Origin: Chloroflexi bacterium OLB13
Lineage (GTDB): Bacteria > Chloroflexota > Anaerolineae > Aggregatilineales > Phototrophicaceae
Length of the DNA stretch: 32,367 nt
Assembly: GCA_001567485.1 (NCBI GenBank)
Contig: JZRA01000127.1
Coordinates: 1-32,367 of the forward strand
Direction: 5' to 3'
The translations under genes were made by a program, and so were the position numbers. Below, in pieces: positions 8,475 to 17,468 of this stretch (position 1 is its first letter; each line of letters opens with the position of its first letter). The notes beneath the pieces are model-generated. The model was given only the letters and a program-made list of their open reading frames with translations. It was not told where the DNA came from and ran no database searches.

Positions 8475-10859
8475 ATGATGACCCGAGTTCGCCGCGTTCT
8501 GCCGGCCCTTATCGCGTTCGTGCTGCTGGCGGCTGGCTTGACGCTCACCGTGGCTCAACCCCTGCCGCTCGGACACCTCGTACACAGCCTGACGCTGAAT
8601 GCCGATCTCGACGGCGCGGTGACGGTCGCCGGCTATTCTTCCGTGATTTTGCAGCGCAGCATCAGCTCCGACGGTTCGACGGAGATCGCCGCGGCCTCTG
8701 CGGCCGCGCCGGATCGCGAGCGTGACATCGCTGTCGTGCAGTTGATCGACGACGCCAGCGGGGCGGTCGTGTTCCAGACCACGGTGGCCGTATCGCGCTG
8801 GATCCGCGCCGAACACGCCATCGACCCGGCCAACCTCGGCGTGGTCGATGCGCAAGGCTCCAACATTCAGGGTCAGCGCATCCCGTGGGCCAATCGCGCG
8901 TTCAACGTCAAGGTTCCGGTGATCGCCGGCGCGAACCGGCTCAGCGTGCAGTTCACCGGCGCGCTGCGCTCCAACGGCCTGATCGACCTGAACGCCGTGG
9001 CCCAACAGTTCGGCGCTCAGCCCCACCAGACGCGCGGCACGCTGATCCCGATTGACGTCCACGGCCCGGCCGGAAACCGCGTCGATCTGATCGTGATGGG
9101 CGACGGCTACGGCGCTGGCGAGCAGACCAAGTTCGTCAACGACGCGACCACCCTGCTCAACGGAGTTTTCAGCCTGTCACCCTACAGCCGTTACAAGATG
9201 TACTTCAACACCTACGCGCTGTTTGAGCCGTCCACCGACTCCGGCGTGGATCAGCCCGGCTACAGTGGATCGTGCAGCCCCAGCTCCTCACATCCGATCT
9301 CGTGCTGCCCGGTCGCGGCGTACAACGTCGAGCCGATGAACGGCGTCCTGAAAGATACGCGCTACGACACGACATACTGCTACAGCGGCATCGCCCGCTT
9401 GATGGTGGCGACCGACTACACGACCGTGTTTTCGGACGCCGACGCCGCCCTACCGGACTGGGACGAGATCTTCCTTGTCGCCAATGATGTGGTGTACGGC
9501 GGCAGCGGCGGCGAAGTCGCGGCGGTATCGACCAACAGCTCCGGAGTCGACATCTTGCGCCACGAAGTCGGCCACTCACTGCTGCGCCTTGATGACGAAT
9601 ACGATTTGTACACGCCGGGATATCCACCGTGCTCGGACTACGGACGCGCCGGCATCACGACACCATGCCAGCCCAACGTCACCGACCAGACCACGCGTGC
9701 GCTGATTAAGTGGAACCGCTGGATCGCCGGCAGCACGCCAATCCCGACCACGACCGACTTGGACGAGGAGGCTGGCTTGTGGCTGGGCGCGCATTACTCG
9801 TCGACGACGTACTACCGCGGGTGCTTCAACTGCCTGATGAAATCGCTCGGCAGGCCGTTCGGTAAAGTCGCCGCCGAACAGCTTCCGGTCATGCTGTATT
9901 CCGGCGGCTGGGAAGGCCAGAGCGCGTTCTGGTTCGACCTTGATGACCCGGACGGCATCGACATGGTCGAACCGGGGACGGTCAGCCCGGATCCGGCGGC
10001 CGGGACGGTCAACATCCCCGGTGGGCAGGGCGTGACGTTCAGCTTCGACGTGCTGTCCCCGACCGACGGCAGCTACGCCCGCGTGGTGTGGACGGTTGAC
10101 GGCGTGAAAGTGCAGGACAGCAATTACGGCTACGGCGACACCGCCAGCTTCACGTATACGCCGATCGCCAGCGGCATCACCACGCTGACCGCCGAAGTGA
10201 CCGACACCGCGGGCATCCTGCATCCATCGCTGGCGTACCTGAGCAAGACGACGCTGACATGGACGGTCGACGCCGAAGGCTACAGCGGGGTCGGTACCGA
10301 ACTGCTCGTCAACGGCGGCTTTGAAGACCCCGATCCGCTCGATGCGAACTTGGCGCTGGGTTGGACAGAAAAGAAGCTGGACAAGAGCAAGCGCACATGC
10401 AACACGGTCGAAACGACCGTCGCCAACAGCGGCGAGTGCGCCTATCTATTCAAAGGCGTGACCGGGCTGAACGGCAAGCTCAAGCAGACGGTCGCCACAC
10501 CGATCGGCGACGCGGGCGACGCCTTCACGCTGCGCGGCCAGTTCGACACGATCAACCTCACAGCGGGCTTTGTGGTGATGGCGAAGGTATCCTTTATCGA
10601 CGGCAGCAAGCTCAAGATGAAGATCGAAGCGCTGCCCCGCGATCAGGCCAAGACCGCCCCCTACTTCACGCGTGAAGCCAACGCCATCCTCGGCCTCGAC
10701 TCGCTGGATGTCGCGCAGATCAAGGTGCAGATCAAGCTGACCGGGGCCGGCGGCAAGGTTTACGTCGACGGTTTGCAGCTGCTGCACTACGACGAGTTTC
10801 TGACGTCTCCGCCGCCGATGGGACGCCTCGCGCCGCCAGCGTTTCGCGGCGGTAATTAG
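8475..10859 (+). CDS. Secreted M64-like (IgA peptidase-type) zinc metallopeptidase
   Basis: A 794-residue exported protease. The signal peptide is residues 1-28 (RVRRVLPALIAFVLLAAG, then TVAQ). An N-terminal beta-rich prodomain-like region (about 30-190) is followed by the catalytic domain (about 192-480). That domain opens with VDLIVMGDGYGAGEQTKF, a signature of peptidase family M64, and contains the zinc site HEVGH at 363-367 followed by DDEY at 373-376. Eight cysteines around 266-302 and 386-460 could form disulfides. A PKD/Ig-like segment (about 510-610) and a C-terminal beta-sandwich resembling a carbohydrate-binding module (about 620-775, from NGGFEDPDP) complete it. ATG 8478 is an equally possible start. 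The role is probably degradation of extracellular protein. The gene is monocistronic, with its own promoter and terminator. Confidence 0.88.
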   Translation: MMTRVRRVLPALIAFVLLAAGLTLTVAQPLPLGHLVHSLTLNADLDGAVTVAGYSSVILQRSISSDGSTEIAAASAAAPDRERDIAVVQLIDDASGAVVFQTTVAVSRWIRAEHAIDPANLGVVDAQGSNIQGQRIPWANRAFNVKVPVIAGANRLSVQFTGALRSNGLIDLNAVAQQFGAQPHQTRGTLIPIDVHGPAGNRVDLIVMGDGYGAGEQTKFVNDATTLLNGVFSLSPYSRYKMYFNTYALFEPSTDSGVDQPGYSGSCSPSSSHPISCCPVAAYNVEPMNGVLKDTRYDTTYCYSGIARLMVATDYTTVFSDADAALPDWDEIFLVANDVVYGGSGGEVAAVSTNSSGVDILRHEVGHSLLRLDDEYDLYTPGYPPCSDYGRAGITTPCQPNVTDQTTRALIKWNRWIAGSTPIPTTTDLDEEAGLWLGAHYSSTTYYRGCFNCLMKSLGRPFGKVAAEQLPVMLYSGGWEGQSAFWFDLDDPDGIDMVEPGTVSPDPAAGTVNIPGGQGVTFSFDVLSPTDGSYARVVWTVDGVKVQDSNYGYGDTASFTYTPIASGITTLTAEVTDTAGILHPSLAYLSKTTLTWTVDAEGYSGVGTELLVNGGFEDPDPLDANLALGWTEKKLDKSKRTCNTVETTVANSGECAYLFKGVTGLNGKLKQTVATPIGDAGDAFTLRGQFDTINLTAGFVVMAKVSFIDGSKLKMKIEALPRDQAKTAPYFTREANAILGLDSLDVAQIKVQIKLTGAGGKVYVDGLQLLHYDEFLTSPPPMGRLAPPAFRGGN

Positions 10860-10884
10860 GCGCGCATCATCGCATAACACGCGG

Positions 10885-10914
10885 CCGGCTCCGCTCAATA
10901 CGGGGCCGGTTTTT
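10885..10914 (+). terminator. Rho-independent terminator of the M64-like gene
   Basis: CCGGCTCCG (10885-10893) pairs with CGGGGCCGG (10901-10909) over 9 bp with one G-U pair. The loop is 7 nt, and TTTTT follows immediately (10910-10914). Confidence 0.85.
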
Positions 10915-11150
10915 CGTCTCGGAAACGGGAAACAAAAAAGGCGTATCCCAATCGTCGTTTTCCGGGCTTTTGCGCCCCTTGCGAACCAGCCAACTCCGCA
11001 GATAATCATGCGTCATCAGGCCATCAGGATACGGACGCGCGCTGCTCATCGCGACGCACAGCGTTATGCCGATGAAGGGGTAACGTAGCTGCGGCGGCGC
11101 CCGCCCTGTTTGACTTCTCGCATTGTGGGTCGTCATGTTGGGGGCGGAAA

Positions 11151-11678
11151 ATGAGTCACGAGCATATTGAGCTTCGTGATAGTCCGATTGCAGGCCGGGG
11201 CGTCTTTGCGACCCGCCACATCAAAGCGGGAGAGGTCGTCTTTACAGCCCATCCCGACGACATCAAGTACGAGATCGACGCGGTGTATGCCATGCCGCCC
11301 GATCAGCGCGACGCCATCCTCTACTACACATGGCAGTGCGGGCCGACCACGCTGTGCCTTGACGGCGGGATCGGACGCTATCAGAACCACTCGTGCGACC
11401 CGAATACGTGGTGGATCAACGAGGACACGACCGTCGCCCGCCGCGACATCGCCGCTGGCGAGGAGGTCACGTGCGACTACGGCGCGTTTATGATGTCCGT
11501 GCCGTATGACATGCCGTGCAACTGTGGGGCGGCCAACTGCCGTGGGCGCATCACGCACCGCGATTACCTCGATTCGCGCTTTCAACGCACCCATGGCGAT
11601 CATGTGCCGCCCTACATTCGGGACGCGATCAACGCGGCCAAGCTGAGCGTGCAGACCGATCTCGACGTCAAGGCGTGA
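11151..11678 (+). CDS. SET-domain protein (putative lysine methyltransferase)
   Basis: A 175-residue soluble protein made almost entirely of a SET fold, which transfers methyl from S-adenosylmethionine to lysine. The opening AGRGVFATRHIKAGEVV (about 14-30) is the conserved SET start. NHSCDPN at 79-85 and GEEVTCDYG at 103-111 are the two knot-forming catalytic motifs (catalytic tyrosine Y110). A post-SET-like cysteine motif follows (C123, C125, C130 in CNCGAANCRG), with a possible fourth ligand in the core. SET proteins are mainly eukaryotic but recur in bacteria as stand-alone short forms; the bacterial substrate is usually unknown. Start ATG 11151 has only a weak purine-rich site (GGGGCGGAAA). 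There is no operon partner. Confidence 0.9.
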   Translation: MSHEHIELRDSPIAGRGVFATRHIKAGEVVFTAHPDDIKYEIDAVYAMPPDQRDAILYYTWQCGPTTLCLDGGIGRYQNHSCDPNTWWINEDTTVARRDIAAGEEVTCDYGAFMMSVPYDMPCNCGAANCRGRITHRDYLDSRFQRTHGDHVPPYIRDAINAAKLSVQTDLDVKA

Positions 11679-11721
11679 CGGTTAGGCGGAGGCGGTGACT
11701 TGAGGCCCGGCCGAGCCGCGG

Positions 11722-11811
11722 TTATGCGTCATCGACGTAACGCGGATAGGTGCGCTTGGCCGCGCCGGCCACCGCCAGATCAATCGTCACGGTGCGGAAC
11801 AATACGCCTTC
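11722..11811 (-). pseudogene. Possible 3' remnant of a lost gene
   Basis: Between the SET gene and the cysM promoter, the minus strand holds a 29-codon open stretch with coding-like composition, ending in TAA. It reads TVTIDLAVAGAAKR and then TYPRYVDDA. It has no good start or ribosome site and is preceded by an in-frame stop at 11812-11814. It may be the tail of a deleted gene or chance. The rest of 11679-11880 shows no gene. Confidence 0.22.
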
Positions 11812-11880
11812 TTATAGCGGGATAGAATCCACCGCAACTGCAACGGGAACCGGAATCCTGCGGAGTGATCTCGCCGGTGG

Positions 11881-11910
11881 TTGACAAAGCCAGACAGGTG
11901 TCGCTACACT
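11881..11910 (+). promoter_or_regulatory. Sigma70-type promoter of the cysM leader
   Basis: A perfect -35 TTGACA (11881-11886) is spaced 18 bp from TACACT (11905-11910). Transcription would begin near 11917, giving a 5' leader of about 255 nt before cysM. That is long enough to contain the leader peptide and attenuator described below. Confidence 0.7.
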
Positions 11911-11951
11911 GAGTCTACGTGGCGAGATCGCCACCCCAACGAGGCATTACC

Positions 11952-12008
11952 ATGCAAAACGCATCTTGTTGTTGTGTCTGTCGAATCGAGGGGAGTTCAC
12001 CGCGATAG
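11952..12008 (+). CDS. Cysteine-rich leader peptide of the cysM attenuator
   Basis: An 18-codon reading frame, MQNASCCCVCRIEGSSPR, with four TGT cysteine codons at 11967, 11970, 11973 and 11979, three of them consecutive. It has a good ribosome site (GAGG at 11941-11944, 7 nt before ATG) and lies about 35 nt after the predicted transcription start. Four Cys in 18 residues, directly upstream of a cysteine biosynthesis gene and of a terminator hairpin, is the classical arrangement of an attenuation leader peptide. Ribosome stalling at the Cys codons when Cys-tRNA is scarce would expose the sequence at 11988-12003. The peptide itself probably has no function beyond being translated. Confidence 0.72.
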   Translation: MQNASCCCVCRIEGSSPR

Positions 12009-12089
12009 GCAGCACGACACAACACTAGCCTGACGACGCTCACGCGGCGGCTGGTATCCGACGAACCCGACGCGGCCTGACCTCCTCTC
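11967..12089 (+). promoter_or_regulatory. Antiterminator and alternative pairings of the cysM attenuator
   Basis: GAGGGGAGTTCACCGC (11988-12003, the end of the leader peptide frame) can pair with the 5' arm of the downstream terminator. GAGGGGAG pairs with CTCCTCTC (12082-12089, one G-U), TCA with TGA (12078-12080), and CCGC with GCGG (12072-12075). A further 9-bp helix joins the Cys codons (TGTTGTGTC, 11970-11978) to GACACAACA (12016-12024). A ribosome stalled on the Cys codons would free 11988-12003 to form the antiterminator. A ribosome reaching the stop codon at 12006-12008 would cover it and let the terminator form. Confidence 0.65.
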
Positions 12090-12126
12090 TCAACCCAGAG
12101 AGCCGGTTCGGCCGTGTTTTTGTTTG
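12073..12126 (+). terminator. Attenuator terminator upstream of cysM
   Basis: CGGCCTGACCTCCTCTCT (12073-12090) and AGAGAGCCGGTTCGGCCG (12097-12114) form an 18-position stem with three mismatched positions and one G-U pair. The loop is CAACCC, and TGTTTTTGTTTG follows. It sits 46 bp before cysM with no gene ending nearby apart from the leader peptide, so it is regulatory rather than a gene-end terminator. Confidence 0.75.
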
Positions 12127-12172
12127 TCGCGTACCTGCCGCCGTTTTTGTTTTCCCGCCGTGAAGGAGCATC

Positions 12173-13138
12173 ATGGTCGCCCTTGCATCCCACCCCACAG
12201 CCCTCCCTGCTGCGCTCCGCGCCGCCCAGCCGCTTGAGTCGCAGATCGGCAATACGCCGCTGCTGGGTTTCACACGCATCACCGCGCATCTGCCCGATAC
12301 CGTTCACGTCTACGCAAAGGCGGAATGGACGAACCCCGGCGGCAGCGTGAAAGATCGCGCGGCCCTCGCCATCGTGCGCGACGCCATCAATCGCGACCTG
12401 CTGACCGGCGGCAAAATCCTGCTCGACAGCACCAGCGGCAACACCGGCATCGCGTATGCCATGCTCGGCGCGGCGAAGAGATTCGCCGTCAAGCTGTATC
12501 TGCCCGCCAACGCCAGCCCGGAGCGCATCGCGATCCTGCGCGCGTACGGGGCCGAGCTGGCGCTGACCGATCCGCTGGAGGGGTCGGACGGGGCAATCCG
12601 CGCCGCCCGCGCCGAGCTGGCCGCGCACCCCGACCGGTACTATTACGCCGATCAGTACAACAACCCCGCGAATTGGCAGGCACACTATCACACCACCGCG
12701 CCGGAAATCTGGCGGCAGACGCACGGCACAGTTACGCATTTCGTGGCCGGCGTCGGCACATCGGGCACGCTGATGGGCGTTGGGCGCGGCTTGAAGGCGT
12801 TCAATCCGGCGATCACGGTGATCTCGATGCAGCCCAATGATCCGTTCCACGGCGTGGAAGGCTGGAAACACATGGCGACCGCCATCGTTCCGGGCATCTA
12901 CGATGATCGATTCGCCGACCGTGACATCGCCATCAGCACCGAGGAGAGCTGCGAGATGGCGCGTCGTCTCGCCCGTGAGGAGGGGTATCTGGTCGGGATC
13001 AGTTCGGCAGCGGCGATGGTTGGCGCGCTTCGGATCGCCGGCGAGTTGGCGGGCCGTGGCGAACCGGGCGTGGTCGTGACGCTGTTCCCGGACAACGCGT
13101 ATAAGTACCTGAGCGAAGGGTTCTGGTCGCGGCCGTAG
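12173..13138 (+). CDS. cysM: Cysteine synthase (CysM/CysK-type, PLP-dependent)
   Basis: A 321-residue cytosolic beta-replacement enzyme that makes L-cysteine from O-acetylserine (or an O-acylated or phosphorylated serine) and sulfide or a sulfur donor. The PLP lysine is K60 in NPGGSVKDR. The substrate loop is TSGNTG (about 85-90), the phosphate-cradle loop is GVGTSGTLMGVGRG (about 195-208), and the C-terminal PLP-ring contact region is GISSAAAM. Length and motifs fit CysM/CysK. The final acceptor specificity cannot be told, and cystathionine beta-synthase-like paralogues lacking CBS domains are an alternative. AAGGAG at 12163-12168 supports ATG 12173. The Cys-rich leader peptide and attenuator upstream independently support a role in cysteine supply. 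Confidence 0.9.
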   Translation: MVALASHPTALPAALRAAQPLESQIGNTPLLGFTRITAHLPDTVHVYAKAEWTNPGGSVKDRAALAIVRDAINRDLLTGGKILLDSTSGNTGIAYAMLGAAKRFAVKLYLPANASPERIAILRAYGAELALTDPLEGSDGAIRAARAELAAHPDRYYYADQYNNPANWQAHYHTTAPEIWRQTHGTVTHFVAGVGTSGTLMGVGRGLKAFNPAITVISMQPNDPFHGVEGWKHMATAIVPGIYDDRFADRDIAISTEESCEMARRLAREEGYLVGISSAAAMVGALRIAGELAGRGEPGVVVTLFPDNAYKYLSEGFWSRP

Positions 13139-13202
13139 AGGATACGTTCAGAGCGTACTGGAAGGGACTGAAGCGATGCCGCCATGTTGTCGTCTGCTGG
13201 TG

Positions 13203-13257
13203 TCTGACCCCTGACGACTGGCAGCTGACGACTCAGCACCCATCACTCATCACTCCC
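13203..13257. repeat. CTGACGACT / CATCACTCATCACT repeat tract (copy C)
   Basis: In the 654-bp gap between cysM and glmS, CTGACCCCTGACGACTGG is followed by further CTGACGACT words and CATCACTCATCACTCC. The words are shared with copies A and B and with the palindromic repeats at 28.1 and 29.9 kb. From 13258 to 13620 I see only GC-rich sequence with a small CACCGGC...GCCGGCGGGTG hairpin near 13450 and no credible gene. Confidence 0.5.
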
Positions 13258-13620
13258 CATCCTCAACCACCGCCCGCGCCACCCGACGCGCACGCCCCGG
13301 CGCATCACGACACTGGGGCTTCCCCTGATCCCTGCCCCCTCCACCCGCATTGACGCCGAGGCGCTTCCCGCATACCATAGTTCCATCGACGTAACGCGCG
13401 GACGGAGGCCGCGTTTGCAGCAGCACGAGGGGACATAGCGTTTGGCCCACCGGCATCCCCGCCGGCGGGTGACGAGGTGGCGGTTTATCGACGATCAACG
13501 GATGCCGCCCGGGGGGCGTTCACCCTCCCGTGTACTCCCTCCCCAATCCAAGCGACGGCTCAAACCCCACGGGCAACCGTGGATCCAACCCCGCCGCGCG
13601 TGAACATCCATGACTCGGAT

Positions 13621-13778
13621 TGTGGTGTTGTAGAGGCGCTGCCTCCACCCCTCCGCAAGGGGTTTACACCCCTTGACCCCGTTTCCGCATGTGCGCTGCG
13701 CGCGCGTGCAGGACAGGGGTGCAGGGGCGTAGGTCCCTGCTGGGGTGTAGGGCGAAGCCCCGCGACATCCACACCACA
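13621..13778. repeat. Palindromic 158-bp element in front of glmS
   Basis: TGTGGTGT (13621-13628) and ACACCACA (13771-13778) are 8-bp terminal inverted repeats around a series of smaller hairpins: GAGGC-gct-GCCTC (13633-13645), CCCCT/AGGGG and AAGGGG/CCCCTT around 13648-13674, GCAGGG/CCCTGC (13721-13740) and GGGC-gaa-GCCC. It ends 14 bp before glmS and overlaps its leader. A related GGGGCGCTGCCCC word occurs at 19733-19745. It looks like a small non-autonomous or REP-like element; it does not resemble the glmS ribozyme. Confidence 0.5.
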
Positions 13779-13792
13779 GGGAGGGAACCCGA

Positions 13793-15649
<1,857 letters not shown>

Positions 15650-15765
15650 CGGAGCACGGAGTCACGGCGGCGTCGCGTCTGCGCGCCGGACGTAAACCGC
15701 CGCTTAATCAATGCAGGATGGGATATGCCTGTAATGGTGGCATACGATCGGGTAGGATTGTGTCT

Positions 15766-17376
15766 ATGACCCATCGAATGCTCCGCCGTCCCCTCGCTAT
15801 CTTGGCCGCCGTGATGCTGTGCGGGTGTACGCTGTCGCAGGCGGCGCCCACCGCCGTCCCGACCGCGACAACCTTCCAGCCAGAGATCGCGCTGGGATCC
15901 CCGGTGCCGACACTGGCCCGCTACGACGCGTCATCGGCCGTGACCAGCACGCCGGACTCGGCAGGCACGCAGGCGGCCCAATCAACCGCGCCGGCGGCGG
16001 ACGAAGCCACGCCCGACGGCTCGGACGCGACGCTGGGCGCGATGATCTGCGGCGCAGACGACGACGCGCCCTCGACCGCCCATACCGTATCAGCGACGAT
16101 CGACTACGGCGAACGCACCGTCGAAGCGCGCCACCTCGTGCGGCACTTCAACCGCACCTCGACGGCGTACAGCGATCTCGTGTTCAACATCGAGCCGAAT
16201 TATTGGCTCAACGCGTTTCAGCTGGACGGCGTCAGCGGTGCGGCCACCTACGGCTTGACCGGGCGGCGGCTGACCGTCCAGCTCGCCGAGCCGCTTGAGC
16301 CGGGATGCGCCGTACAGATCGAGATGACGTACCGCATGACGATCCCGCCGCTCGGCGCCGGCGCGGCCAGTTTCCGCGGCTACTTCAGTTCAGGCGACCG
16401 GCAGATCAACCTCGGCCACTGGCTCCCGACGTTGGCCCTGCGCGTCAGCGATGCGTGGATCACCCGCGAGGCGTTCTTCGCCGGCGAACAGAACGTGTTG
16501 GACATCGCCGACTGGGACGTGACGCTGACGCTCACCAACGCCGACGGTGTGATCGTCGCAGCGCCGGGGGATGTTGAAGACCTCGGCGACGGGCGTTATC
16601 ACGGCACGCTGCGGCGCGCCCGCGATTACTCGATCAGCCTGAGCGATCAGTTCGTCGTCGCCGAGCAGGAGTCGGTGACGGGCGTGCAGGTCGCGCTGTA
16701 CACACTGGGCGACACCGAGATTCAAACCGCCGACGGGCCGGTTGACGGGGCGCATCATGCGCTGGCAATGGCGACGCGCAGCTTGGAGCTGTTCACCGAG
16801 CGTTTTGGCCCTTACCCATACGACCGCTTCGTCGTCGTGCAGGGCGATTTCCCCGACGGCATGGAGTTCAGCGGGCTGGTGTTCGTCAGTTCGACGTGGT
16901 TCGAGCGCTACACCGGCAAGCCGGACGGCTACCTCACGCTGATCACCGTGCATGAGGTGGCGCATCAGTGGTGGTACGCGCGCGTCGGCAGCGATGCGGC
17001 GCTGTCGCCATGGCTGGACGAGGCGCTTTCGACCTACAGCGAGCACATCTTCCTCGAACAGTTCTATCCCAACCTGACGGATTGGTGGTGGCAGTTCCGC
17101 GTCGAGGACTACGCGCCGACCGGCTTTGTCGACAGCACGGTGTACGAGTTCACGACGATCCGCGAATACATCAACGCGGTGTATCTCAACGGCGTGCGGA
17201 TGCTGGGGCAGCTCCGGCGCGATCTGGGCGACGCGGCGTTCTTCGACCTGCTGGCGCGTTACGCCGCGACCTATGACGGGCAGGTGGTCGGATCGACCGC
17301 GTTCTGGAGCCTGATGTCCCCCGAACAGGCCGAAGCCACCCGCCAGACTCGCCAGCAGTTCCTGCGCCGGCCCTAA
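15766..17376 (+). CDS. M1-family (gluzincin) aminopeptidase-like lipoprotein
   Basis: A 536-residue membrane-anchored metallopeptidase. Start ATG 15766 is chosen over a longer frame opening inside glmS (15520) because it gives a lipoprotein signal (LRRPLAILAAVMLCGC, lipid cysteine about C21, with Cys at -2 unusual) and has an AGGA site 8 nt upstream. A low-complexity Ala/Thr/Pro/Ser linker runs to about residue 90. An N-terminal beta domain (about 105-300) precedes the catalytic domain. That domain has GMEFSGLVFV (365-374), equivalent to the GAMEN exopeptidase motif, then HEVAHQWW at 396-403 and WLDEALSTY with the third zinc ligand E419. The C-terminal helical domain of full-length M1 enzymes is short. 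It is expected to trim peptides at the outer face of the membrane. Confidence 0.88.
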   Translation: MTHRMLRRPLAILAAVMLCGCTLSQAAPTAVPTATTFQPEIALGSPVPTLARYDASSAVTSTPDSAGTQAAQSTAPAADEATPDGSDATLGAMICGADDDAPSTAHTVSATIDYGERTVEARHLVRHFNRTSTAYSDLVFNIEPNYWLNAFQLDGVSGAATYGLTGRRLTVQLAEPLEPGCAVQIEMTYRMTIPPLGAGAASFRGYFSSGDRQINLGHWLPTLALRVSDAWITREAFFAGEQNVLDIADWDVTLTLTNADGVIVAAPGDVEDLGDGRYHGTLRRARDYSISLSDQFVVAEQESVTGVQVALYTLGDTEIQTADGPVDGAHHALAMATRSLELFTERFGPYPYDRFVVVQGDFPDGMEFSGLVFVSSTWFERYTGKPDGYLTLITVHEVAHQWWYARVGSDAALSPWLDEALSTYSEHIFLEQFYPNLTDWWWQFRVEDYAPTGFVDSTVYEFTTIREYINAVYLNGVRMLGQLRRDLGDAAFFDLLARYAATYDGQVVGSTAFWSLMSPEQAEATRQTRQQFLRRP

Positions 17377-17395
17377 GTGGTGGCGTCCCCGCGAC

Positions 17396-17426
17396 TTTCG
17401 CCGTGCCTGCTGGGTGACGGTATAAT
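17396..17426 (+). promoter_or_regulatory. Candidate promoter of the SH3b-M23 gene
   Basis: A perfect -10, TATAAT (17421-17426), lies 43 bp before the start codon. The -35 is weak (TTTCGC or TTCGCC at 17396-17402, spacing 18-19). Confidence 0.5.
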
Positions 17427-17468
17427 CCGCTAATCGTCACATACATATCCAGACACGTAGGGGCGGTT

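Noticed and set aside
10867..11136. An 89-codon minus-strand frame between the M64 and SET genes
   Set aside because: It reads through the terminator hairpin of the M64 gene, has no ribosome site and shows no domain. A TTGACT at 11110 was also considered as a SET promoter but has no acceptable -10.
11730..13398. A shared 15-mer CATCGACGTAACGCG at 11730 and 13384
   Set aside because: One such match is about what chance gives in a window of this size, and the flanks do not align.
13499..13792. glmS ribozyme upstream of glmS
   Set aside because: The structure seen is a set of simple GC-rich hairpins with terminal inverted repeats; I could not fit the conserved ribozyme core or its cleavage site.
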